Assembly: GCA_046262315.1 (NCBI GenBank)
Contig: JBHEMZ010000084.1
Span: forward strand, 1-64,000
DNA length: 64,000 bases
From: JACVRM01 sp046262315
GTDB lineage: Bacteria; Actinomycetota; Thermoleophilia; Gaiellales; Gaiellaceae
Reading direction: 5' to 3'
Under the pieces are notes generated by a model, which was not told the DNA's origin, did no database searches, and saw only the letters and a program-made list of their open reading frames with translations. Within the stretch, counting starts at the first letter, position 1. Every line of letters begins with the position of its first letter. Of the stretch, positions 10,990 through 17,702 are shown in pieces. Both the position numbers and the translations under genes were made by a program.

Positions 10990-11792
10990 ACGGATCCTCC
11001 TTCGAGCGGGACGTTGTCGATCAGACGGGTGGAGCCGACACGCGCCGCGGCGGCGAGGACGAGCATCCCGTCAAGGCGGGCAACCTCCACGTAGTCCACG
11101 TCGAGGCCCGGTGCCCGTGCGAGTGCTGTGCCGGCTGCCTCTGCGGCGTCGCGCCCGGCGCGATGTGCCTCCGCGCCCGCGCGAAGCGCCGCGGGCAGCG
11201 CGAGGGCGATCCGGCGCTCGGCCTTGGAGAGGTAGGCGTTGCGCGACGAAAGGGCCAAGCCGTCCGCATCGCGAACCGTCGGCAGCACCCGAATCTCCAC
11301 CTCTAGGTTCAGGTCGGCCACGACGCGCTTGACGACGGCCGCCTGCTGGGCGTCCTTCTGGCCGAAGTAGGCGCGCCGCGGCCGAACGAGGTTGAAGAGC
11401 TTGAGGCAGACCGTCGCCACGCCTCGGAAATGCCCCGGCCGATGCGCTCCCTCGAGCGTCTCCGACAGGCCCTCTACGTCGACCCACGTCGCGTACCCCT
11501 CCGGGTAGAGCTCGTCCGCTAGCGGCGCGAAGAAAAGGTCCACACCGGCGGCGGCCGCGCGCTCGGCATCGCCATTCTCGTCGCGCGGGTAGCGCCCGAA
11601 ATCCTCGCCTGCGGCGAACTGCGCCGGGTTGACGAAGAGGCTAACGACGACGACGTCGTTCTGCACGCGGGCGGCCTCGAAGAGCGAGAGGTGGCCGGCG
11701 TGGAAGGCGCCCATCGTCGGGACGAGCCCGACGGTGCCGGAGAGCGCGTCGAGGGCCGCCCGGAGCTCGGCAATGGTGCGGACGGTCCTCAT
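10986..11792 (-). CDS. panC: Pantoate--beta-alanine ligase
   Basis: 268 aa. Condenses pantoate and beta-alanine with ATP to give pantothenate. The N-terminal nucleotidyltransferase domain shows LVPTMGAFHAGHLSL (HIGH-like motif near residue 31) and VSLFVNPAQF. Further motifs are FRGVATVCLKLFNLV, YFGQKDAQQ and LALSSRN (KMSKS-like position). A short C-terminal dimerisation domain follows. It is coupled by ATGA to the DUF2520 gene upstream (11789-11792) and to panB downstream. Confidence 0.96.
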   Translation of the reverse strand: MRTVRTIAELRAALDALSGTVGLVPTMGAFHAGHLSLFEAARVQNDVVVVSLFVNPAQFAAGEDFGRYPRDENGDAERAAAAGVDLFFAPLADELYPEGYATWVDVEGLSETLEGAHRPGHFRGVATVCLKLFNLVRPRRAYFGQKDAQQAAVVKRVVADLNLEVEIRVLPTVRDADGLALSSRNAYLSKAERRIALALPAALRAGAEAHRAGRDAAEAAGTALARAPGLDVDYVEVARLDGMLVLAAAARVGSTRLIDNVPLEGGSV

Positions 11793-12493
11793 CGGGCGAT
11801 CGCCTCGGTCGCGTCGGCGAGCGTTCGATAGAGCGGCTCGAGCTCGGGACTGCGCGCACGGATCTCCTCGAGGTGTGACTCGACCGTGGCCCAGTCACCG
11901 CGCGCGATCGGGCCCGTGAGCTCGAAGCCGTTGTCCACGACGCGCCGCATGAGCGGAACGAGCGCGCCCGCCGGCGCGCCCGCGGCCGCGACGAGCTCCG
12001 CGGCCGCTCGGTGGAGGGTCACGAGGTAGTTCGAGGCGACCACCGCGCCCGCGTGGTAGAGGACGCGCTCGCTGTCGTCCAGGTCGAACGGCTCGAGCCC
12101 GAGCGTTTGCGCGAGCCAGAACCCGGCCCTGCGCGCCTCGTCATCCTCAGCCGTGACGGCCGCCCATGCGCCGTCGAGCTGCTCGGGGCCGCGTGTCCGC
12201 GTGAAGGTCTGGAGAGGATGGACGCTGAAGCGCCGCGCGTGCGGCGAAAGCACCGTCAACGGGGTCGCGCCACTGGTGTGTGCGATCCAGGGGCCGGGCT
12301 CGATGCGCGCGGCCGTCTCCGCGATCGCCCTGTCGGGGACGCACAGGACGACGAGTGTCGCACCGGCGATGTCGAGCTCGCGTCCGGAGATACGCACGGC
12401 GAGTCCGCGCTCTCGCAGCCGTGCGGCGAGCGCCGAGCCGACGCGTCCCGCGCCGACGATCGTGATCGGTTCGATTTCTGGCTCCAGTTCCAA
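11789..12493 (-). CDS. DUF2520 Rossmann oxidoreductase, candidate ketopantoate reductase
   Basis: About 234 aa from a TTG complementary to 12491-12493. No in-frame ATG or GTG lies before the nucleotide-binding motif, so the start is uncertain by a few codons. The N-terminus ITIVGAGRVGSALAARL is a dinucleotide-binding fold. RFSVHPLQTFTRTRGPEQL and the C-terminal helical part (YHAGAVVASNYLVTL) are typical of the Rossmann-like/DUF2520 pair. It is first in the operon with panC and panB, ending in ATGA overlap with panC. That position suggests it supplies the missing step, ketopantoate to pantoate. This is inference from context and from the general resemblance of DUF2520 to the PanE/ProC fold. 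Confidence 0.82.
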   Translation of the reverse strand: MELEPEIEPITIVGAGRVGSALAARLRERGLAVRISGRELDIAGATLVVLCVPDRAIAETAARIEPGPWIAHTSGATPLTVLSPHARRFSVHPLQTFTRTRGPEQLDGAWAAVTAEDDEARRAGFWLAQTLGLEPFDLDDSERVLYHAGAVVASNYLVTLHRAAAELVAAAGAPAGALVPLMRRVVDNGFELTGPIARGDWATVESHLEEIRARSPELEPLYRTLADATEAIAR

Positions 12494-12561
12494 TGGATAC
12501 CGGGCAGAAGGGATTTTAGCGCGGGACGTAACGTTCGGCGCACGCCGCGCAACACATCGTC

Positions 12562-13710
12562 GTGGAGAGGAGAGCGGACAGCGAGCTGGTGGAGGCCGCG
12601 CGCGGCGGCGATACGGCGTCGTTCGCGGCGCTCGTGGACCGGCACTACGCGCGCACGCGGGCGCTCGCCCGTGCCCTTGCGGGCGACGAGGGCGAGGACG
12701 TAGCCCAGGAGGCGGTGCTCCAGGCGTTCCTCGGCCTCGAGCACCTCCGCGAGCCGGCCCGCTTCGGCCCCTGGCTGTACGGCATCGCGGCGAACCTCGC
12801 TCGCATGCGCCTGCGCCGGCGGGTGCTCTACGACGTAGCGCTGCTGCGCGTGGACGGCGCGGGGCGCGACGCGCGCCCGGAGCAGGCGGCGGAGGAGGCC
12901 GAAGCAGCCGCACTGGTACGTGACGCGCTCGACGAGCTCGCGCCGGCCCAACGTCAGGCCGTCCTGCTGCACGACGTGGCCGGCTACAGCGCGGGTGAGA
13001 TCGCTGTCGGCGTGGGCAGCTCGTCCGGGGCGGTCCGCGTCCGTCTCCACCGAGCACGACGCGAGCTGCGGCGACGGCTCGCGCCCCTGAACCCTGCAAC
13101 GGAGAAGGAGACAACCATGGTGGAGGTAGAGCTTCGCGACGTCGTCGTGCGGCTGGAGGACGGCGACGGCGGTCCAAAGCTGGTTGAGGAGAATCGGATC
13201 GTCCTGCTCCAGGAATGCGGCGGCCCGCGCGTGCTGCCGATCTGGGTGGGTGCGCCGGAGGGCGACGCGCTCGCGCTCCATCTGGGCAGCGAGCCCGTGC
13301 CGCGGCCGCTCACCGCGGATCTCATGGCCCGGCTCCTCGAGGCCACCGGCGCGCGCGTCGAGCGCGTCGTCGTCAGCAGCCTGCGCGAGAACACGTTCTA
13401 CGGCGTCGTCCACGTGGTGGCGGCGGACGGAGCCGCCCAGGAGCTCGACTCGCGTCCGAGCGACGCGATCAACCTCGCGGTGCGCGTCGGGGCGCCCATG
13501 CTCGTGGACGACGCCGTCTTCAGCGAGACCGCCCTGCCGTCGGCCGACTTCGCCGACCTCGACCGCGAGCTCGCGCTCAAAGCCGAGCAGCAGGGGCTCG
13601 AGTCGGTGAAAGGAACGTGGACGTCGCTGTCGCCGGAGCTCGTCCGGACCGTCGGCTCGTACCGACCCTGGCAGGGGCGGAGCTCAGCTGGCAGCGAAGG
13701 GGCGGAGTGA
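12562..13710 (+). CDS. ECF sigma factor fused to a DUF151 bifunctional-nuclease domain
   Basis: 382 aa from the GTG at 12562. Residues about 10-80 form sigma region 2 (FAALVDRHYARTRALARALAG, then DVAQEAVLQAFLGL). Residues about 118-172 form region 4 (ELAPAQRQAVLLHDVAGYS with the helix-turn-helix up to VRLHRARRELRRRL). Residue 186 onward is a complete BFN/DUF151 domain (EENRIVLLQECGGPRVLPIW, SLRENTFYGVVHV, SRPSDAINLAVR). An in-frame ATG at 13117 has a good ribosome binding site at 13101-13110, so the nuclease-like part may also be made alone. It is divergent from the pantothenate operon and no anti-sigma gene is adjacent. Confidence 0.88.
   Translation: MERRADSELVEAARGGDTASFAALVDRHYARTRALARALAGDEGEDVAQEAVLQAFLGLEHLREPARFGPWLYGIAANLARMRLRRRVLYDVALLRVDGAGRDARPEQAAEEAEAAALVRDALDELAPAQRQAVLLHDVAGYSAGEIAVGVGSSSGAVRVRLHRARRELRRRLAPLNPATEKETTMVEVELRDVVVRLEDGDGGPKLVEENRIVLLQECGGPRVLPIWVGAPEGDALALHLGSEPVPRPLTADLMARLLEATGARVERVVVSSLRENTFYGVVHVVAADGAAQELDSRPSDAINLAVRVGAPMLVDDAVFSETALPSADFADLDRELALKAEQQGLESVKGTWTSLSPELVRTVGSYRPWQGRSSAGSEGAE
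13101..13119 (+). promoter_or_regulatory. Internal ribosome binding site and ATG before the DUF151 part
   Basis: GGAGAAGGAG at 13101-13110 lies 6 nt before an in-frame ATG at 13117-13119, exactly at the junction between sigma region 4 and the DUF151 domain. It could give a separate DUF151 product from the same mRNA. Confidence 0.55.
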
Positions 13711-13881
13711 CCCGGCCTCCGAGGGACTTTCCGCAAGCGCGAAGGGCCAGGGCCGATACCCGAGGGCGAACACGTGTCGCCGTGCGCTCCGATCCATCCA
13801 GGTCTAGCTGCCCGTCAACCGCCCCATCACGTTCAAGGAGCGACCGGTCTTCCGAGGCCGGCCGCTCGATTTCTCACGGGG

Positions 13882-13887
13882 TAGACT
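13882..13887 (+). promoter_or_regulatory. -10 box, leaderless type
   Basis: TAGACT, 7 nt before the ATG at 13895. Confidence 0.55.
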
Positions 13888-13894
13888 CGCCGCG

Positions 13895-14115
13895 ATGCCG
13901 GTCTACGAGTACGCCTGCATGGAGTGCGAGTCGCACTTCGAGGAGCTTCTTCGCATGGACGGCCCCGATCCGGCCTGCCCGGAGTGCGGCGCGGCCGACG
14001 TGCTGCGCCAGCTGTCGGTGTTCGCCGCCCACTCCGCGCCCGCGAGTCCGGCTTCGCGCCGCAGTCACACCGCTCGGGCGGCTGCTGCGGCGGCTCCTGT
14101 GGCTCCTGCGGCTAG
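13895..14115 (+). CDS. FmdB-family zinc-ribbon protein, apparent -1 frameshift near its C-terminus
   Basis: The first 50 residues are a typical FmdB zinc ribbon: MPVYEYACMECESHFEELL, then CPECGAADVLRQLSVF. The CxxC pairs are at residues 8-11 (CMEC) and 33-36 (CPEC). FmdB proteins usually end in a glycine/cysteine-rich tail. Such a tail (HRSGGCCGGSCGSCG, stop at 14113-14115) is present, but in the -1 frame. The original frame instead runs through an alanine-rich stretch into the uracil-DNA glycosylase gene. So either one base has been gained or lost around 14040-14085 (mutation or sequence error), or the ribbon really is fused to the glycosylase as one 302-aa protein (13895-14803). I favour two genes. 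Confidence 0.62.
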
Positions 14116-14132
14116 CCGTCCGCGCCGCGCCG

Positions 14133-14138
14133 TAGACT
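14133..14138 (+). promoter_or_regulatory. -10 box, leaderless type
   Basis: TAGACT, 8 nt before the GTG at 14147. The same hexamer precedes the zinc-ribbon gene, which supports an independent start for the glycosylase. Confidence 0.5.
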
Positions 14139-14146
14139 CGCGATTC

Positions 14147-14803
14147 GTGGACGCCAGCCGCCGTGCGCTCGATCTGCGGGCCTACGCCGAGGTCGCCGCC
14201 GGTTGCACGCGCTGCCGACTGGCCCAGGGGCGCACGCAGGTCGTATTCGGCGTCGGCAACCCGAACGCCGACCTGATGTTCGTGGGCGAGGCGCCCGGCT
14301 TCCACGAGGACAAGCAGGGCTTCCCATTCGTCGGCCAGGCGGGCAAGCTCCTCGACCGGTTGCTCGCGGGCATCGAGTTGTCTCGCGCGGACGTGTACGT
14401 GGCGAACGTGATCAAGTGCAGGCCACCCGGGAACCGCGACCCGGCTCCCGACGAGATCGAGTCGTGCGAGCCCCACCTCTTCCGCCAGCTCGAGCTGGTT
14501 CAGCCCACGGTCGTCGCCTCGCTCGGCAACTTCGCGACGAAGCTCCTGTCCGGCAAGCAGATCGGCATCACGCGCGTGCACGGGCAGGAGCAGGAGGTGA
14601 CGATCGGCGGGCGCGACGTCCGCCTGTACCCGCTCTACCACCCCGCTGCGGCGCTTTACACGCCGGCCATGCTGCGCGTGCTGGAGGAGGACTTCGCGCG
14701 GCTCCCGGCGCTCCTCGGTGCGGCACCGACAGAGGCCGAGCCAGCTCCTGAGCCGGCCGCGCTGCTGTCGCCCGAACCCGTCGTCCAGCTTGGGCTTTTC
14801 TAG
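14147..14803 (+). CDS. Uracil-DNA glycosylase, family 4 ([4Fe-4S] type)
   Basis: 218 aa from the GTG at 14147. The same frame is open upstream to 13895, so a longer product that includes the zinc ribbon is possible. Removes uracil from DNA. Cluster-ligand cysteines appear as [12 protein letters not shown] near residue 20 and in [11 protein letters not shown]...SCEPHL. Active-site motifs are [19 protein letters not shown] and [21 protein letters not shown] is the conserved central strand. The last 25 residues ([18 protein letters not shown]) resemble a PCNA/sliding-clamp binding tail ending in QLGLF; that reading is tentative. Confidence 0.9.
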   Translation: MDASRRALDLRAYAEVAAGCTRCRLAQGRTQVVFGVGNPNADLMFVGEAPGFHEDKQGFPFVGQAGKLLDRLLAGIELSRADVYVANVIKCRPPGNRDPAPDEIESCEPHLFRQLELVQPTVVASLGNFATKLLSGKQIGITRVHGQEQEVTIGGRDVRLYPLYHPAAALYTPAMLRVLEEDFARLPALLGAAPTEAEPAPEPAALLSPEPVVQLGLF

Positions 14804-14904
14804 CGGGTTCCTCGCGGAACTGTCCGCGGAGGCGCCCTGTCGTGCGAACCAGGACCGCGGAGGCGCAGCGGGATGGCACCCCCGAACGAGCATCGGGCCT
14901 TCGC

Positions 14905-14927
14905 GTGTTAGTAACACACTGTTACTA
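14905..14927. promoter_or_regulatory. AT-rich nested palindrome, candidate operator
   Basis: TAGTAACA-CAC-TGTTACTA (14909-14927) overlaps GTGTTA-G-TAACAC (14905-14917). The low GC content stands out against its surroundings, and the size suits a TetR- or GntR-type dimer. No regulator gene is adjacent. Confidence 0.5.
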
Positions 14928-15140
14928 GCCTCGTGAGCCGCGCTGGACGCCGGGTGTCGCGACTACACGCGGTAGGCCGCCCCACGGGACAATCCCGCCG
15001 CGGCAGTCTCTCCACTCATCGGCCGGGTGGGCTTTGCGCGCCCAGCCGCACGCCGCATGGGTCGCGTCTGACCAACGAAGACCCGCAGCAAGTAGTCGGG
15101 CGACGCACAGCGCGCCGGACCCTCGGCGGGCTCCTGCGGC

Positions 15141-15146
15141 TAGCGT
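15141..15146 (+). promoter_or_regulatory. -10 box, leaderless type
   Basis: TAGCGT, 6 nt before the GTG at 15153. It is the likely promoter of the tsaE-tsaB-rimI-tsaD operon. Confidence 0.45.
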
Positions 15147-15152
15147 CCCGCC

Positions 15153-15584
15153 GTGGAGATCGGGTCGTCGTCGCCGGAGGAGACGGGGGCGATCGCCGGC
15201 CGGCTCGCGCGGGAGCTCTCGACCGGCGATCTCGTGACCGTCTCCGGTGAGCTGGGCTCGGGCAAGACGACCTTCGTCCGCGGCGCCTGTCGGGCCCTCG
15301 GCGTCACCCAGCCGATCACGAGCCCCACTTTCACGATCGGCCACCGCTACGAGGGCACAATCTTGGTCGCGCACCTGGACCTCTACCGCTTCCAGGGCGT
15401 CTCGCCGGCCGAGTGGGGTGACCTGGAGCCCTACTTCGATGACACGATCTGCTTCGTCGAGTGGCCGGAGGCGGCCGCCGGGGTCCTGCCTCCCGTCCGC
15501 GGCGCTGTCGTCCTCCGCCACGTAGACGCCACGCGCAGAGTCCTTACGCTCGAAGGCGACCCGGCGCTGCTACAAGCTTTCTGA
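15153..15584 (+). CDS. tsaE: tRNA t6A biosynthesis ATPase TsaE
   Basis: 143 aa. ATPase partner of TsaB-TsaD in making N6-threonylcarbamoyl-adenosine at position 37 of ANN-decoding tRNAs. Walker A GELGSGKTTFVRG lies at about 32-44. SPTFTIGHRYEG (switch I-like) and AHLDLYR (Walker B) follow, as in the family, and CFVEWPE is the usual C-terminal block. The GTG at 15153 sits behind a TAGCGT box. The stop is 2 bp before the tsaB ATG. Confidence 0.95.
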   Translation: MEIGSSSPEETGAIAGRLARELSTGDLVTVSGELGSGKTTFVRGACRALGVTQPITSPTFTIGHRYEGTILVAHLDLYRFQGVSPAEWGDLEPYFDDTICFVEWPEAAAGVLPPVRGAVVLRHVDATRRVLTLEGDPALLQAF

Positions 15585-15586
15585 AA

Positions 15587-16183
15587 ATGCTGGTGCTGGC
15601 GTTCGACACCGCCACGAGCGTGGTCACGACGGCGCTCGTCGACAGCGGGCGCGTGCTCGGCGAGCGCGTCTCGCGGCCCGTCTCCGTGCTGGAGGACGCC
15701 AACGCGCTGCTCGAGGAGGCGGGCCGCAACCCAAGCGACCTCGGTGGCGTGGCAGTCGGCATCGGGCCGGGGAGCTTCACCGGAGTCCGGATGGGAGTCG
15801 CGACCGCGCGAGCGCTCGCGTTCGCCCTCGACATCCCGGTTGCGGGCGTGTCCACGCTGCGCGTGCTCGCGGCGGGCTCGCCCGGCGCCGTGCCGGTCAT
15901 CGACGCGAAGCGCCGCGAGATCTTCGCGGAGCTCGACGGCGAGCCGCGGGTGCTCGCTCCCCAGGACCTCAGGCTCGTGCCCGGCACGATCTGCGTCGGC
16001 GACGGTGCCCTCCGCTACCGGGCCGTGCTCGAGAGTGCCGGCGCGGACATCCCGCCGGACGGCAGCGAGCTGCACGTCCCGCGCGCCTGCTTCCATGCGC
16101 TGCTGGCACGCGAGTTCGGCCTTGCCGAGAACGTCGAGCCGCTGTACCTCCGCATTCCCGACGCAGAGCGGGCTTTCCCATGA
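15587..16183 (+). CDS. tsaB: tRNA t6A biosynthesis protein TsaB
   Basis: 198 aa. Scaffold and partner of TsaD. The ASKHA-fold N-terminus MLVLAFDTATSVVTTALVD, the block GIGPGSFTGVRMGVATARAL and the PVIDAKRREIFAEL strand identify it. The ATG at 15587 follows the tsaE stop (15582-15584) by 2 bp. An upstream in-frame start would add an arginine-rich stretch that the family lacks. Its stop overlaps the rimI start as ATGA. Confidence 0.95.
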   Translation: MLVLAFDTATSVVTTALVDSGRVLGERVSRPVSVLEDANALLEEAGRNPSDLGGVAVGIGPGSFTGVRMGVATARALAFALDIPVAGVSTLRVLAAGSPGAVPVIDAKRREIFAELDGEPRVLAPQDLRLVPGTICVGDGALRYRAVLESAGADIPPDGSELHVPRACFHALLAREFGLAENVEPLYLRIPDAERAFP

Positions 16184-16668
16184 TCGAGATCCGCGCCCTC
16201 CGCGCGGCCGACCTCGGCGCCGTCGAGCGCATCGAGCGCCGCTCGTACCCGACCCCGTGGTCGCGGTCGATGTTCGCGACCGAGCTGGCGAAGCCCTCGT
16301 CCATCTGCCTCGGCGCGTTCGACCCCGAAACCGGGGCGCTGCTCGGCTATCTGATCATTTCGCGCTACGTCGACGCCTGGCACGTGATGAACGTCGCTGT
16401 TGACGACGAGCAGCGCGGCCGGGGGATCGCGACGCGTCTCTTCGACCGGCTCTGGGATCTCACCGCCGGCGACGGCGACCGCGGCTACACGCTCGAGGTA
16501 CGCGTCTCGAACGAAAGCGCGATCCGGCTGTACGAGCGTCTCGGCTTCCGCTCGCGCGGGGTCCGGCGCGCTTACTACACGGACAACCGCGAGGACGCGC
16601 TGATCATGTGGAAGGGATCGCAGCCTTCGCAAGCGCTTGCGAAGGCTGGAAGCGCCGAGGGCTCGTGA
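16180..16668 (+). CDS. rimI: Ribosomal protein S18-alanine N-acetyltransferase-like GNAT
   Basis: 162 aa. GNAT fold with the acetyl-CoA loop QRGRGIATRLFDRLW near residue 76 and the C-terminal LEVRVSNESAIRLYERLGF followed by YYTDNREDALIMW. RimI is commonly encoded between tsaB and tsaD. The last 16 residues after MWKG (SQPSQALAKAGSAEGS) are encoded largely by a perfect 28-nt palindrome (16621-16648), so the tail looks like an inserted repeat. ATGA overlap with tsaB; overlaps no recognisable part of tsaD. Confidence 0.93.
   Translation: MIEIRALRAADLGAVERIERRSYPTPWSRSMFATELAKPSSICLGAFDPETGALLGYLIISRYVDAWHVMNVAVDDEQRGRGIATRLFDRLWDLTAGDGDRGYTLEVRVSNESAIRLYERLGFRSRGVRRAYYTDNREDALIMWKGSQPSQALAKAGSAEGS
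16621..16648. repeat. Perfect 28-nt palindrome inside the 3' end of rimI
   Basis: CAGCCTTCGCAAGC followed directly by its reverse complement. It lies in frame within the rimI tail, beyond the conserved GNAT fold. It could fold as a hairpin between rimI and tsaD in the operon mRNA. Confidence 0.75.
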
Positions 16669-16736
16669 CAGCCGGCGAGACGCGTGAGCCCGGCGCTGGG
16701 GGACTCTCGCCTGACCTTCTCGCGAAGCGAGCAGGC

Positions 16737-17702
16737 GTGATCCTCGGGCTCGAGACCTCCTGCGACGAGACAGCTGCCGCGCTCGTCACCCCAGAAGGTG
16801 TGATCCGCGCGAACGTCGTCTCGTCTCAGGCTGACCTGCACGCCCGCTACGGCGGAGTGGTACCGGAGATCGCGTCCCGCCGGCACCTGGAGCTCATCGT
16901 GCCGGTCGTCCGCGAGGCGCTTCGCGAGGCCGGGGCGACGCTGGACGACGTGCGGACGGTTGCGGTCACGAGCGGGCCAGGACTGATCGGGGCGCTCCTC
17001 GTCGGGCTTTCGGCCGCGAAAGCGCTCGCCTGGGCGCGCGGACTGCCGCTCGTCCCGGTCGACCACCTGCACGGGCACGTCGCGGCGCTCTACCTCGCGC
17101 CCGACCCGGTCGAGCCGCCGTTCCTCTGCCTGCTCGCGAGCGGTGGCCACACACTGCTGCTCGACGTCCAGGACCGCTCGGGCTACCGCGTGGTCGGGAC
17201 GACGCTCGACGATGCCGCCGGCGAGGCCTTCGACAAGGGAGCGCGCCTGCTCGGGCTCGGCTATCCGGGCGGGCCGGAGATCGACCGCCTCGCGCGCGCG
17301 GGAGACCCGGAAACGTTCGCCTTCCCCGTAGCGCGCGTGCCCGGGCTCGACTTTTCGTTCTCGGGTCTCAAGACGGCTCTGCTCTACGCGGTGCGCGACC
17401 TCGCGCCCGGGGAGCTCGATCGGCGCCGGGCCGACCTGGCGGCGAGCTACCAGCGGGCGATCGTGCGCGCCCTCGTCAAGCGTGCCCGAGCCGCGGCGGC
17501 CGAGCTCGGCGCGGCGCGGATCGCCGTCGTCGGCGGGGTGGCTGCGAACTCCGAGTTGCGCGCAGCCCTGCCGGACGCCGCCCTTGCGCCGCTCGAGCTC
17601 TGCACCGACAACGCGGCCATGATCGCGTCGGCCTCGCGCTTCCGCGAGGCGATCCCGCCCCCGCGCTACCTTGCGGTGGATGCGCGCGCGTCCGTCGCCT
17701 GA
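16737..17702 (+). CDS. tsaD: tRNA N6-adenosine threonylcarbamoyltransferase
   Basis: 321 aa from the GTG at 16737 (VILGLETSCDETAAALV), the family's usual N-terminus. An upstream in-frame start at 16608 would add a non-homologous stretch inside rimI. Transfers threonylcarbamoyl from TC-AMP to A37. Iron-binding histidines lie in VDHLHGHVAAL, and the metal/nucleotide motifs are LLASGGHTLLL, LGYPGGPEID, FSFSGLKTAL and VVGGVAANSELR. Fourth gene of the t6A operon; the L-threonylcarbamoyladenylate synthase (TsaC) is not in this window. Confidence 0.95.
   Translation: MILGLETSCDETAAALVTPEGVIRANVVSSQADLHARYGGVVPEIASRRHLELIVPVVREALREAGATLDDVRTVAVTSGPGLIGALLVGLSAAKALAWARGLPLVPVDHLHGHVAALYLAPDPVEPPFLCLLASGGHTLLLDVQDRSGYRVVGTTLDDAAGEAFDKGARLLGLGYPGGPEIDRLARAGDPETFAFPVARVPGLDFSFSGLKTALLYAVRDLAPGELDRRRADLAASYQRAIVRALVKRARAAAAELGAARIAVVGGVAANSELRAALPDAALAPLELCTDNAAMIASASRFREAIPPPRYLAVDARASVA

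Larger units (their letters stand above)
14804..15152 (+). other. 349-bp gene-free interval
   Basis: No convincing coding region or RNA gene is seen. Short open frames here are arginine/proline-rich shadows. The only notable content is the AT-rich double palindrome at 14905-14927 and the TAGCGT box of tsaE at its right end. Confidence 0.5.

Noticed and set aside
14933..15250. Small open frame in the gap before tsaE
   Set aside because: It is Arg-rich with no homology pattern, and it overlaps the start of tsaE in another frame.
15461..15586. Longer N-terminus for TsaB inside tsaE
   Set aside because: The extra residues are arginine/proline-rich and not part of the family; MLVLAFDTAT is the normal start.
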